From: Acetobacteraceae bacterium
GTDB lineage: Bacteria; Pseudomonadota; Alphaproteobacteria; Acetobacterales; Acetobacteraceae
NCBI GenBank assembly: GCA_003151425.1
Contig: PLXO01000251.1
Span: 2,243 to 66,242 of the forward strand
Direction of reading: 5' to 3'
Length of the DNA stretch: 64,000 nucleotides
The position numbers and the translations under genes were made by a program. This document shows, one piece after another, positions 18,351 to 28,032 of this stretch; position 1 is the first letter of the stretch; every line of letters begins with the position of its first letter. The notes beneath the pieces were generated by a model. It was not told the origin of the DNA, searched no databases, and saw nothing but the letters and a program-made list of their open reading frames with translations.

Positions 18351-18486
18351 CAAACCGCTCCCTCGCGCCAGCTAAACCACCCCGGAGAGGGACACCCAGC
18401 CCGCGCCCGATCAGCCCCGCCGCGGGGCGGACTGCCGCCCGTCCGCCCGGTCACCCAAGGCGCCGGTGGGGAACGCGGGTCCGTAA

Positions 18487-18551
18487 GATTTTCACCACGG
18501 AGTTAGCCAGCGGCCGGCCGCCGGCCGCTGGCTAACTCCGTGGTGAAAATC
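18487..18551. repeat. 65-nt palindrome (31-bp perfect arms, 3-nt centre)
   Basis: gattttcaccacggagttagccagcggccgg-ccg-ccggccgctggctaactccgtggtgaaaatc. Confidence 0.95.
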
Positions 18552-18946
18552 CTTGCTGGGGCAGGCACGAACGCCGCACTGGCGCCGGAGGACCGGGCTA
18601 AGGCCGGCGGGCGCTCGGCCCGTCCGCAAGCAAGATTCTACCATGGAGGAAGCAGGAAGGCGGCACGGGGCACGCGGAGAACCCTGCGGCATCGGCCGCG
18701 GTGCCCCAGGGCCAACTTAAGCCGGGTTCAGCCCACACCGCGACCACGCGCGGCGCGCCCGTCATCCACCGACGCGCTCCTCGGTCGCGCCGGCCTCAGG
18801 GCAGAGCCATCCGCAGGGCGCGTCGCGCGGAGCGACAGTCTTCCCCGGGCGGTGCCGGTGTCTCAGCTTGAATGTCCGCGAAGGGTGGACAGCGGTCATT
18901 CGGCGTTGCCGTTTCGGCGGTACGTACCTGAGCCGTAGCCATCGGC

Positions 18947-19189
18947 TTACGCAGCGACACACGAGGCTACTTTCCCCAACAATGGATACCGTGTCGTGCT
19001 GCCGAGGTGCAGCAGCAATTCCAACGGCCCGTCGAAGCCGTGAAACAGCGCCACCGGCAGTGCCGCATCGTCGTCGGTCCAACGCAGACTGTCGCCCGGC
19101 TCGAACGGATGGAACCCCTCGGTCAGCACTGCGTCCGCCGACCCGATGACACGGCACGACGTTCCGTTACGCAACGCGATCTGCCGCAG
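18947..19189 (-). pseudogene. Probable C-terminal gene remnant of unknown family
   Basis: RVIGVALRQIALRNGTSCRVIGSADAVLTEGFHPFEPGDSLRWTDDDAALPVALFHGFDGPLELLLHLGSTTRYPL looks protein-like, while the upstream part of the ORF does not; boundaries approximate. Confidence 0.35.
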
Positions 19190-19412
19190 CGCTACGCCGA
19201 TAACACGCGGGTCGCGCGCCAAGCCCAATCCAACTGGACTCCACCTTGCGCGTGAACGACAGCATTGAATTAGCACGAGAAACGAATAAATTGTCAGGGT
19301 CCCGATCCCCGCCGACCAAGACCCTGGCAAAACATCCGTTTGCCCTGCCAAGCCGCACCCGGATGATGGAGTGCAGCTCGAAAAGCAACAACGGCCGGAA
19401 AGATCGGCCGGC

Positions 19413-19751
19413 TTAGGTCCGCGCGGTCTTCTGCATCGCCTCGACCTGCTTCTTCACCGGCTCGAAAGCCGCAGTGAACACGGCAGCAGTCAAATGAGCG
19501 ATGCGTTGGCTATCACTGACAGCGGCTTCGACGCCATCCCTGATCAACCGCTGCTGTAGTTCGATGAACTCTGCCGGGTTCTTCACCGCGGATAGCGCCT
19601 GAATCGCAGCGGTCAGATTCTTGGCATTCTTGGTCGCCAATTCCTGATACGCCTCGGCCAACTCGTGAAAAGCTGCGCTGGACGCATTGCCGCTCTTGGT
19701 CAGAGCGTCGGTATTGGCTTCGATGATACGCTCTACGATGGGGTTGGTCAT
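19413..19751 (-). CDS. Phasin-family protein
   Basis: AFHELAEAYQELATKNAKNLTAAIQALSAVKNPAEFIELQQRLIRDGVEAAVSDSQRIAHLTAAVFTAAFEPVKKQVEAMQK. Confidence 0.85.
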   Translation of the reverse strand: MTNPIVERIIEANTDALTKSGNASSAAFHELAEAYQELATKNAKNLTAAIQALSAVKNPAEFIELQQRLIRDGVEAAVSDSQRIAHLTAAVFTAAFEPVKKQVEAMQKTART

Positions 19752-20223
19752 GACAGGGAATCCTCGGCTCGTAAGGTCTGGTTGCGTGGCGAGTGCTCTG
19801 ACGTTACGGCATGAAACAAAGCAACACGCGGCAGTATTCCGGTCGCCGGATGACGACCATGCGCCTCCTAGACCATAGGCGGCGGCGACCTAGCCGCGTG
19901 AGAGTCGGAAACTACTCAGATCCACCTCGGGACGGTGTTTGAGTTGAAGGACCGCTTTGGGTCGGTAGGAGACATCCACAGGTCACATCGCCGGTCCGTG
20001 GGGCTGGGTGCCGACCGACCTGCCCTCCAACCTCTCGCCTGTCGCTCCGGCAAGCCGATCAACGCCCGACACCGCGCGGCGGTGACACAAGCCGGCGGCC
20101 ACGGCAACCAGGACGGTGACGCGGCGATCTTCCGCGCGCATTGTGGCCCCCCGGCCGCGTGGCTCGCGGCTTCGGCGGACCCCGCGGCCGGGTGAACGCG
20201 GCACAGCAAAGCAAGAGGCGCCT

Positions 20224-21561
20224 ATGTGCGACACCATCGTTGCCTTACCCGACGCAACGGCCGACCGCATCGTGCTGTTCGGCAAGAACAGCGATCGCGA
20301 GCGCAACGAGGCGCAGGTGGTCGAGTTCGCGCCGCGCGCCGATCACGCGCCGGGCACCGCGGTCGCCTGCACCTACATCTCCATCCCGCAGGCGCGGCGC
20401 ACGCACGCCGTGCTGCTGTGCCGGCCGTTCTGGATGTGGGGCGCCGAGATGGGCGCCAACGAGCACGGCGTGGTGATCGGCAACGAGGCGGTCCACGCCC
20501 GCACGCCGCCGGGGGAAGAGCCGGCGCTGATCGGCATGGACCTGCTGCGCCTGGCACTGGAGCGCGCGACGACGGCCGCCGAGGCGGTCGAGGTGATCAT
20601 CACCTTGCTGGAATATCACGGCCAGGGCGGCAATTGCGGCCATCTGGCGCCGCGCTTCTATCACAACAGCTTCATCGTCGCCGATCCGCATGAGGCGCAC
20701 GTGGTGGAAACCATGCGCCGGCACTGGCTGGTGGAGCGCGCGACGGGCGTGCGCTCGATCTCCAACCTCTACAGCATCGGCCGTAACGCCGATCGGATCA
20801 GCGCCGGATTGGATGCGCATATCCACGAGGTCGGATGGCGCAGTGACGCCGCGCCCGACCATCCCCCCGACTATGCGGCGGTGCTCGCCGACACGCGGCG
20901 CGACACGATCAGCCACGGTCGCGCGCGCTGTGCCCGGTCCACCTCGTTGCTGCATCGTCGCGGTGGGAGGCTGACGGCCGCCGACATGATGGCGATCCTG
21001 CGCGATCATGGCGCCGTGGCCGAGGCAGACCCGGACTGGCATCCGCAGCACGCCGTGACGCGGACCATCTGCATGCACGCGGCCGACGGCGAGCGCGGTG
21101 GGCAGACCGTCAACTCCCTGGTGTCGGAGCTGCGCGGCGAGCGCGCCGTGCACTGGGTCACCGGGACGGCGGCGCCGTGCACCTCGATCTTCAAGCCGGT
21201 GTTCGCGGACGCGCCACCGCCGGCGCACGGGCCGCGGCCAACCGATCATTTCGACCCGCTGACGTTGTGGTGGCGGCACGAACGGCTGCATCGCGCCATG
21301 CTGGGCGACTTCCCGATCCATCTCGCCGCGATCCGTGACGAACGCGATGCGCTGGAGGCGGATTTTTACGCGCGCGTGGCCGACGTGCTGGCGGGGGGCG
21401 ACGCCGCGGATCGGGCAGAGGTTGTTGCCGGGTGCTGGAAGGAAGCGATATTGGTCGAGGACCGCTGGATGGCGGAGATCGACGCCGCGGCCCCGCCGGG
21501 CGATGCGGCCTATCGCGCGAGCTGGCTGGAAATGAACCGCCTCGCCGGCGTCGCGGCGTAG
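20224..21561 (+). CDS. C69/U34-family peptidase-like (secernin/NTN hydrolase) protein
   Basis: MCDTIVALPDATADRIVLFGKNSDRERNEAQVVEF...VGIGNEAV-type motif (VVIGNEAVHARTP). Confidence 0.85.
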   Translation: MCDTIVALPDATADRIVLFGKNSDRERNEAQVVEFAPRADHAPGTAVACTYISIPQARRTHAVLLCRPFWMWGAEMGANEHGVVIGNEAVHARTPPGEEPALIGMDLLRLALERATTAAEAVEVIITLLEYHGQGGNCGHLAPRFYHNSFIVADPHEAHVVETMRRHWLVERATGVRSISNLYSIGRNADRISAGLDAHIHEVGWRSDAAPDHPPDYAAVLADTRRDTISHGRARCARSTSLLHRRGGRLTAADMMAILRDHGAVAEADPDWHPQHAVTRTICMHAADGERGGQTVNSLVSELRGERAVHWVTGTAAPCTSIFKPVFADAPPPAHGPRPTDHFDPLTLWWRHERLHRAMLGDFPIHLAAIRDERDALEADFYARVADVLAGGDAADRAEVVAGCWKEAILVEDRWMAEIDAAAPPGDAAYRASWLEMNRLAGVAA

Positions 21562-21565
21562 GGCG

Positions 21566-22363
21566 ATGCGCTTCAAGCTGAAGTTCTGGCAGTCTCCGCG
21601 CATCGCCGTAATCGAGCTGCACGGCATATTGGCGCCGCGCCCCGGCCTCCTGAACATCGCCGGCTACGGCGAGCTGATCGATCGCGCGTTTCGTCAGGCG
21701 CGCGGCATGCCGGTGATCCTGGATATCGACAGCCCTGGCGGGTCACCGGTGCAGTCCGACCTGATCGCCGCGCGCATCCGCCGCCGCGCCGACGAGGCAA
21801 AAGTGAAGGTGCACGCGGTCATCCAGGAGGTCGGTGCCTCGGGCGGCTACTGGCTGGCCTGCGCCGCGGACGTGATCCACGCCAATCCGATGAGCATCGT
21901 CGGCTCGATCGGCGTGCGCGGCGGCGGATTCGGTTTCGCCGATCTGATCGCGCGACTGGGTGTGGAGCGGCGGATGCACACGGCCGGGACGAACAAGGCG
22001 CGGCTCGACCCGTTTAGCCCGGAGCGGCCGGAGGACGTGGTCTTCCTCCAGGCACTGCTGGACGATCTGCACGTGCGCTTCAAGCACTGGGTGCGGACAC
22101 GGCGCGCGGGCAAGCTGCCGGCGGACGAGGGCGCGGTGTTCGACGGCAGCTTCATGCTGGGCGACCTCGCGCTGGAGCGCGGGTTGATCGACGGATTCGC
22201 GGATCTTGATGGGCTGGTGCGCGAACTGGGCGGCAAGCGCGCCAAGCCGCACGTGTTCCGCCCGCGCAAGCGTGGGCTATTGAGCCGACTGCCGCGGATG
22301 GCGGTGGACGCGATGTTGGATGCGGTAGAGGAACGACGTGCACGGATTGATTTGTTGGGGTAG
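21566..22363 (+). CDS. S49-family (SppA-like) peptidase
   Basis: VILDIDSPGGSPVQSDLIAARIRR...GASGGYWLACAADVIHANPMSIVGSIGVRGGGF. Confidence 0.92.
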   Translation: MRFKLKFWQSPRIAVIELHGILAPRPGLLNIAGYGELIDRAFRQARGMPVILDIDSPGGSPVQSDLIAARIRRRADEAKVKVHAVIQEVGASGGYWLACAADVIHANPMSIVGSIGVRGGGFGFADLIARLGVERRMHTAGTNKARLDPFSPERPEDVVFLQALLDDLHVRFKHWVRTRRAGKLPADEGAVFDGSFMLGDLALERGLIDGFADLDGLVRELGGKRAKPHVFRPRKRGLLSRLPRMAVDAMLDAVEERRARIDLLG

Positions 22364-22378
22364 TTCGCTGGGCGATGA

Positions 22379-22436
22379 CTCTCCCGCTCCCCTTGAGGGC
22401 TTGGGCCGCGTAGCGAACGAAGGCTGGGGGGACGGG
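22379..22436. repeat. CTCTCCCCCTCCCC element, long form, copy R7
   Basis: ctctcccgctccccttgagggcttgggccgcgtagcgaacgaaggctggggggacggg. Confidence 0.75.
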
Positions 22437-22494
22437 CGGTGGCAGGTTTGCACAGACGTTTCCTGCGCGCCGAATTCTGCTATGCGTTGCCACC

Positions 22495-22788
22495 ATGACG
22501 GAGACTGACGACATCATTGCAAGTCTGCGCGCGGCCCTGCCCGGTCTGCGGGAGCAATGGCCGATCCGCTCGCTCGCACTGTTCGGCTCGCGGGTGCGGC
22601 ACGACGCGACCCCCGACAGCGATCTTGACGTGCTGGTGGAGTTCGCGCGGCCGGTTTCACTTTCGTCCTTCCTCGCGCTAGAGGAGAGGCTCGCCACGAT
22701 CACTGGACTGCGGATCGATCTCGTGTCGGCGGCCGCACTCAAGCCCTACATCGGCGAACGCGTACGGGCCGAGGCCGTCGCCCTGTGA
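22495..22788 (+). CDS. MNT nucleotidyltransferase antitoxin (MntA-like)
   Basis: LFGSRVRHDATPDSDLDVLVEF; overlaps the following HEPN gene. Confidence 0.88.
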   Translation: MTETDDIIASLRAALPGLREQWPIRSLALFGSRVRHDATPDSDLDVLVEFARPVSLSSFLALEERLATITGLRIDLVSAAALKPYIGERVRAEAVAL

Positions 22789-23141
22789 CGGCGGCCCGTG
22801 ATTATCGCGATTTTCTGAATGATATGGTCATGGCCTGCAGGTCGATCATCCGCTTCGCCACAGGAATGACACTCGACGCCTATCTGGCTGACGAGAAGAC
22901 CCGCTACGCGGTGATGCGGGGCTATGAAATCCTGGGCGAGGCTGTCCGGCATCTGCCCGAACCGCTGAAGTTGGCCAATCCCGACATTCCCTGGACGACA
23001 CTGGCCGCGGTGCGGAATCGTGTTGTGCACGGCTATTTTAGCGTCGATGATTCGATCCTGTTCACCACGATTGATCAAGACCTGAAACCTTTGTTGCCGC
23101 ACCTTGAAGCGCTGGCTCGCGCGCATGGCGTGGCCCCATAG
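22785..23141 (+). CDS. HEPN (DUF86) toxin, HepT-like
   Basis: RYAVMRGYEILGEAVRHLPEPLK...NRVVHGYF, with the RX4HXY motif (RNRVVHGY); GTGA overlap with mntA-like gene. Confidence 0.88.
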   Translation: MTAARDYRDFLNDMVMACRSIIRFATGMTLDAYLADEKTRYAVMRGYEILGEAVRHLPEPLKLANPDIPWTTLAAVRNRVVHGYFSVDDSILFTTIDQDLKPLLPHLEALARAHGVAP

Positions 23142-23192
23142 AAAGACGTTCGAACAAGGAGCTTTGCCGCTTTCGCGACGCCGGCGCCTGTG

Positions 23193-23248
23193 GGCATGGC
23201 TGGGTCAAGCCGTGCCCCCGGGCGCTTGACCCGAGGGCCGGCCATGCC
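23193..23248. terminator. Long hairpin between convergent genes (possible bidirectional terminator)
   Basis: ggcatggctgggtcaagc...gcttgaccc...gccatgcc, between hepT-like and SDR 3' ends. Confidence 0.5.
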
Positions 23249-23285
23249 GCGTCGGGTCGCAAGCCGAGGTCCGTCAATCGACGCT

Positions 23286-24032
23286 TCACCCCCGCCCGAT
23301 GAACGGCATCTTCGTCGCCATAATCGTAACAAACTGCACGTTGGATTCTAGTGGCAGGTTGGCCATGAACGCCACCTGCGCCCCGACATGGTTCACGTCC
23401 ATCCGTGCCTCAACCGCCATCTGGCCATACGGCTGCATCTGCCCATTCGTAGACCGCGCGGTCATCGGCGTCGCGGCGTTCCCGATATCGATCTGGCCGC
23501 TGCAGATGTCGTACTGCCGGCCGTCCAACGCGATCGACTTTGTCAGCCCGGTCACCGCGTGCTTCGTCGTGGTATATGCCGCGGACCCCGGCCGCGGCAC
23601 GTGCGCGGAAATCGAGCCGTTGTTGATGATGCGCCCGCCCTGCGGGTTCTGATCACGCATCATCCGAAACGCGGCATTGGCGCACAGGAACATCGCGTTC
23701 AGGTTCACCGCGACCACCTTGGTCCACATCTCCCAGGTGAAATCGCCGAAATTCGTGCTGGGCACGTTGCCGCCGGCGTTGTTGAACAGCATGTCCACGC
23801 GGCCGAACTTTTCCCTGGTCGCGGCGAACAGCGCGGCGACCTGCTCGGGCTCCGTCACGTCGGTCGGCACCGCCAGCGAATGCCCGGCCGTCCCCATGCC
23901 GGCGGTCTCCTCCAGCGCCTCCTTGCGGCGGCCGGCGAGTGCCACCGACCAGCCCCCCGCCAGCAACGCCAGTGCCGAGGCCCTGCCAATGCCACTGCCT
24001 GCTCCGGTGATGACGGCGACGCGATCGGCCAT
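23286..24032 (-). CDS. SDR-family oxidoreductase
   Basis: [20 protein letters not shown]...FNNAGGNVP...[20 protein letters not shown]. Confidence 0.93.
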   Translation of the reverse strand: MADRVAVITGAGSGIGRASALALLAGGWSVALAGRRKEALEETAGMGTAGHSLAVPTDVTEPEQVAALFAATREKFGRVDMLFNNAGGNVPSTNFGDFTWEMWTKVVAVNLNAMFLCANAAFRMMRDQNPQGGRIINNGSISAHVPRPGSAAYTTTKHAVTGLTKSIALDGRQYDICSGQIDIGNAATPMTARSTNGQMQPYGQMAVEARMDVNHVGAQVAFMANLPLESNVQFVTIMATKMPFIGRG

Positions 24033-24130
24033 GGTTCAGTCTCCCCCAAGGTTGGTGTTGCTGGCGACAGTGTGGACCTTGGTTGCGAGGCGGCCAAGAT
24101 GGTGCGAGTCTTCCGCGCGAGGGAGACACC

Positions 24131-25147
24131 ATGGCACGGTTCGCCGCGATCGGGCTGGATCATCGGCACGTCTACGATTTGACCGAGGGCCTGTTGGCCG
24201 CCGGGCAGGAATGTGTCGGCTACGATCCGCACACCACCGACCAGCGCGTGCTGGCCGGCTTCCAAAAGCGCTTTCCGCAGGTGCCGGCAGTGGTGCGCGA
24301 GCGGCTGCTGGATGACCCCTCGATCGACTTCATCGTGCTGTCCGCGGTGCCGCGCGACCGGGCCGATCTGTCGATCGCGGCGATGCGGCGCGGCAAGGAT
24401 GTGCTGTGCGACAAGCCGGGCGTCACGACGCTCGAGCAGCTTACCGCCGTGCGGCGCGCGGTGCAGGAGACGGGGCGCATCTGGACTGTCTGCTTTTCGG
24501 AACGATTCACCAAGCCGTCGGCGCGCAAGGCGTGGGACCTGGTGCGCGCCGGCGCGATCGGACGCGTGGTGCAGACCGTGGGCCTCGGCCCGCACCGGTT
24601 GAACCGCGCGCTGCGGCCGGCCTGGTTCTTCGATAAGCCGGCCTATGGCGGCATCATCAACGATATCGGCAGCCATCAGATCGACCAGTTCCTGGCCTTC
24701 GCCGGTGCCGAGGACGCAACGATCGTCAGCAGCACGATCGGCTGTTTCGGGACCGATCCGACGGGGTTCGAGGACTTCGCCGAGATGACCCTGCAAACCC
24801 CATCGGTGCGTGGCTACGCGCGCGTCGACTGGTTCACCGCGGACGGGCTGCCGACCTGGGGCGACGGGCGGCTGTTCGTGCTGGGCACCGAGGGCGCCAT
24901 CGAAGTGCGCAAGAACGTCGATCTTGCCGGACGCGACGGCGAGGACCATGTCTTCCTGGTGGACAAGACCAGCACGCGGCATATCCCCTGCGGTGATGAG
25001 CCCATCACCTACTTCCGAGACTTCGTCAGCGACCTTGCCAGCCGCACGACAAGTGCGGTGCCGCAGTCGCATGTGTTCACCGTCTGCCGCCTGGCGTTGG
25101 AAGCGCAGGCGCGTGCCTCGCGGTTCGTAGCGGTTCGTGGCGCATGA
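24131..25147 (+). CDS. Gfo/Idh/MocA-family oxidoreductase
   Basis: RFAAIGLDHRHVYDLTEGLLAAG...GKDVLCDKPGVTTLEQL. Confidence 0.9.
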   Translation: MARFAAIGLDHRHVYDLTEGLLAAGQECVGYDPHTTDQRVLAGFQKRFPQVPAVVRERLLDDPSIDFIVLSAVPRDRADLSIAAMRRGKDVLCDKPGVTTLEQLTAVRRAVQETGRIWTVCFSERFTKPSARKAWDLVRAGAIGRVVQTVGLGPHRLNRALRPAWFFDKPAYGGIINDIGSHQIDQFLAFAGAEDATIVSSTIGCFGTDPTGFEDFAEMTLQTPSVRGYARVDWFTADGLPTWGDGRLFVLGTEGAIEVRKNVDLAGRDGEDHVFLVDKTSTRHIPCGDEPITYFRDFVSDLASRTTSAVPQSHVFTVCRLALEAQARASRFVAVRGA

Positions 25148-26142
25148 TCGGCATTGCGGTCATCGGCCTGGGCAACGCGCTGGAGCCGCATGCGAAGAGC
25201 CTGCTTGACCTGAAGGACCGCGCGCGCGTGGTCTGGGCCGCCGCGCGATCGGAGGCACGCACGAAGGCGGTGGCGGAACGTTTCGGCTTTCCCGTCATCA
25301 CTGACGTTGCGCGAGCGATCCAGGATCCCGCGGTCGATGCGGTGATGGTGCTGGCTCCGCCCAACGCGCACCTGCCGATCGCCGAGGCCGCCTTCGCCGC
25401 CGGCAAGCACGTGCTGTGCGAGAAGCCGCTGGAAATCACCGTCGCGCGCGGCGAACAATTGATCGCGGCGGGCCGACGCGCCGGACGACGCCTCGGCATC
25501 ATGTTGCAGATGCGCTTTCGGCCCGGCAGTCAGCGCCTGAAACAGATCCTCGACGCGGGTGAACTGGGAACGATCCAGGCGGCGTCGATGTCGGTGCCAT
25601 GGTGGCGGACGCAGGCCTATTACGACGAACCCGGCCGCGGCACGCGCGAACGCGACGGCGGCGGCCTGCTGATCACCCAGGCAATCCACACGCTCGATCT
25701 GTTCCGCTGGCTCGTCGGCGTCTCGCGGGTCGAAGCCGCGCAGGTCGCCACGACCGCGCTGCACCGCATGGAAACCGAAGATTACGCGGCGGCACTGGTT
25801 CGCCTCGGCAACGGTGCGCCGGGCACCATCATGGGAACCGTGGCGGCCTATCCCGGCAGCGCGGAGTGGGTGATGGTGATTGGCCTGCGCGGCACCGCGT
25901 GGCTGACTGGCGGCAACCTGCGCGTGGCCTGGCTGGACGGGCGCGAGGAGGTCCTGATCGACGACGGCGGCTCCGGCAGCGGCGCCAACCTGATGGGCTT
26001 CTCGCACGAGCCGCACAAGGCGGTGCTGACGGACTTCCTGGACGCAATCGAGGCGGGGCGCGATCCGGCGATCCCCGGCGAGGAGGCGCTGGCGACGCAG
26101 CGCGTGATCGAGGACATCCTCGCCGCGGGCGGCGCACGATGA
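25144..26142 (+). CDS. Gfo/Idh/MocA-family oxidoreductase
   Basis: IGIAVIGLGNALEPHAKSLLDL...GKHVLCEKPLEITVARGEQL. Confidence 0.93.
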   Translation: MIGIAVIGLGNALEPHAKSLLDLKDRARVVWAAARSEARTKAVAERFGFPVITDVARAIQDPAVDAVMVLAPPNAHLPIAEAAFAAGKHVLCEKPLEITVARGEQLIAAGRRAGRRLGIMLQMRFRPGSQRLKQILDAGELGTIQAASMSVPWWRTQAYYDEPGRGTRERDGGGLLITQAIHTLDLFRWLVGVSRVEAAQVATTALHRMETEDYAAALVRLGNGAPGTIMGTVAAYPGSAEWVMVIGLRGTAWLTGGNLRVAWLDGREEVLIDDGGSGSGANLMGFSHEPHKAVLTDFLDAIEAGRDPAIPGEEALATQRVIEDILAAGGAR

Positions 26143-26263
26143 GCAGCGGGTACGCGCGGCGTGGGTTGAGCGGGGACCCCGGACGACGTGCGATTGGCAG
26201 GGTCGCAGCGCGTGCATGATGAGCAGGCAGCGCGGGCGACGCGTGATGAGCAGGAGAGCAGGC

Positions 26264-26824
26264 ATGGGTCGACGTGACATCAACACCCGGTTCCGCGGTT
26301 TTTGTTTCGCGGTCGGCATGGGCCTCGTCGCGTGCGGTGCCTGTCTGGCGGCGGGCCTGTCGCTGGATGTGAAGCCCGGGCTGTGGGAGATACAGACCTC
26401 CGGGTCGGCCTCCGGCACGCCGCAGATTCCGCCGGAGGCGCTGGCGAAGCTGCCGCCTGAGCAGCGCGTGATCGCCACGGCGATGCTGCTGGCGATCATT
26501 GCGCAGGCGAGTATGCCGCACATGATGCAGTTCTGCGTAACCACCGAACAACTGCGGCAGGGCCTCGATCTTGACCGGGTGGGCGGGAAACGGTGCCATC
26601 GGATCGTGCGATCGAGCTCGCCGATGGGGCTCGACATGCAGGTGGACTGCACCGGCAGCGACGCGATGAGCGGCGTTGTGCATCTGCGGGTCCTGGATCG
26701 CGCGACGGTGACCGGGGATGTCGACCTGCATGCGGGTATCGGCGCGAGCAGGGTGGCGATCAGCCAGGATCTGCACGGCAAATGGCTCGGCGCGGCATGC
26801 GGCGACGTGCAGCCGTTCCGATGA
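26264..26824 (+). CDS. DUF3617-family exported protein
   Basis: SLDVKPGLWEIQTSGSASGTPQIPPEALAKLPPEQR...FCVTTEQLRQG...LQGKWLG-like end (DLHGKWLGAACGDVQP). Confidence 0.8.
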   Translation: MGRRDINTRFRGFCFAVGMGLVACGACLAAGLSLDVKPGLWEIQTSGSASGTPQIPPEALAKLPPEQRVIATAMLLAIIAQASMPHMMQFCVTTEQLRQGLDLDRVGGKRCHRIVRSSSPMGLDMQVDCTGSDAMSGVVHLRVLDRATVTGDVDLHAGIGASRVAISQDLHGKWLGAACGDVQPFR

Positions 26825-26869
26825 TGTGATGACCGTCCGGGCGCGCGCGTTCGTTTCGCGACCGGCCCC

Positions 26870-27448
26870 GTGTCCGGTAATAGGAGGATCCTATTGCGTA
26901 ACCATTTTCGCATCTGTGGTGTGCTTGGAACAGCCACCGCCGCCGTGCTGGGCATTGCCGGGTCCGGCCTGGCGCAAACGGCAACGCTCGATTTGAAGCC
27001 CGGTCTATGGGAGATCACTTCGACCGGCATGATAACCGGCGCGCCGCCGATCCCGCCGGAGGTGTTGGCCAACATGCCGCCGGAAAAGCGGGCGCAAGCC
27101 GAGGCCGAGATGCAGGCGGCGATGGCGCGTGCCAGCCAGCCTCAGGTCGCACGGAGCTGCGTGACCGAGGACCAGTTGCGGCGCGGCCTCAACTTTGACG
27201 ATCGGCCCAATCCGTCCTGCCAGCGGACGATGGTCTCCACCTCGTCGAGCCTGCTGGTGGTGCACGAAGAATGCGCCGGCAATCGCCACATGGTCGGCGA
27301 CTTCCGCTTCGCCGCCATCAATCGCGAGACGATGAAGGGCGACATCAACGTCGTGATGGACAACGCCGCCAACACGACGACGATGAAGCGCAGCTTGCAG
27401 GGCAAGTGGCTCGGCAGCGATTGCGGCGATGTGAAACCGAAGGGCTGA
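26870..27448 (+). CDS. DUF3617-family exported protein (tandem paralogue)
   Basis: TLDLKPGLWEITSTGMITGAPPIPPEVLANMPPEKR...SCVTEDQLRRGLNF...LQGKWLGSDCGDVKP; true start may be TTG at 26894 after aggagg. Confidence 0.8.
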   Translation: MSGNRRILLRNHFRICGVLGTATAAVLGIAGSGLAQTATLDLKPGLWEITSTGMITGAPPIPPEVLANMPPEKRAQAEAEMQAAMARASQPQVARSCVTEDQLRRGLNFDDRPNPSCQRTMVSTSSSLLVVHEECAGNRHMVGDFRFAAINRETMKGDINVVMDNAANTTTMKRSLQGKWLGSDCGDVKPKG

Positions 27449-27474
27449 TGTGGCCGGGACAGGGAGGACGTGAC

Positions 27475-27957
27475 ATGCAGGATCTGCTGCCTCTGGCGGA
27501 AACGATCGGCGCGCGGCTGAAGGCGCGCGGCGAAACGATCGCGATCGCCGAATCCTCGACCGGCGGTCTGATCTCGGCGGCGCTGCTGTCGGTCGGCGGC
27601 GCCAGCGCCTATTTCCGTGGCGGCGGCGTGATCTACACACGCCAGGCGCGCTGGGGGCTGCTGGAGATCCCGGAGCCGATGCCCGCGCCGGTGCTGCGCG
27701 CCTCGACAGAGCCCTATGCGTCGCTGCTGGCGGAGACGGTGCGACGGCGGCTGGATGCGACCTGGGGACTGGGGGAGACGGGCGCGACCGGGCCCACAGG
27801 AAATCGTTACGGCGACGCAGCGGGGCACACCTGCATCGCGCTGGCCGGACCCGAAGCGCGGACGATCACGCTGGAGACCGGCAGCGCCGATCGGGTCGCG
27901 AACATGCGCGTGTTCGCCAGGCGGGCGTTGGAACTGTTGACCGAAGCGTTGGGCTGA
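27475..27957 (+). CDS. CinA C-terminal/PncC-like nicotinamide-nucleotide amidase family protein
   Basis: ETIAIAESSTGGLISAALLSVGGASAYFRGGGVIYT...GETGATGPTGNRYGDAAGHTCIA. Confidence 0.9.
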   Translation: MQDLLPLAETIGARLKARGETIAIAESSTGGLISAALLSVGGASAYFRGGGVIYTRQARWGLLEIPEPMPAPVLRASTEPYASLLAETVRRRLDATWGLGETGATGPTGNRYGDAAGHTCIALAGPEARTITLETGSADRVANMRVFARRALELLTEALG

Positions 27958-27967
27958 TCGGAAAACT

Positions 27968-28028
27968 GTAGGGCGGAAAAGCCATGCCCCCGGATCAAGT
28001 CCGGGAGCCTGGCTTTTCCACCCTACGC
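27968..28028. repeat. GTAGGGCGGAAAAGCC-type palindromic element, copy P2
   Basis: gtagggcggaaaagccatgcccccggatcaagtccgggagcctggcttttccaccctacgc. Confidence 0.8.
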
Positions 28029-28032
28029 GTGA

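Noticed and set aside
17307-18375. ORFs on both strands across the 96-bp array (351 aa plus, 333 aa minus)
   Set aside because: Openness on both strands is explained by a repeat length divisible by three and high GC; no domain, so listed as repeat rather than CDS.
19935-20195. 86-aa plus-strand ORF upstream of the C69 peptidase
   Set aside because: No recognisable family and composition typical of noncoding high-GC DNA.
20245-21657. 470-aa minus-strand ORF
   Set aside because: Antisense to the C69-type peptidase; no motif support.
11613-27957. CinA split into two distant genes as a novelty
   Set aside because: Separate CinA-N-like and PncC-like genes are common in bacteria; not unusual enough to report.
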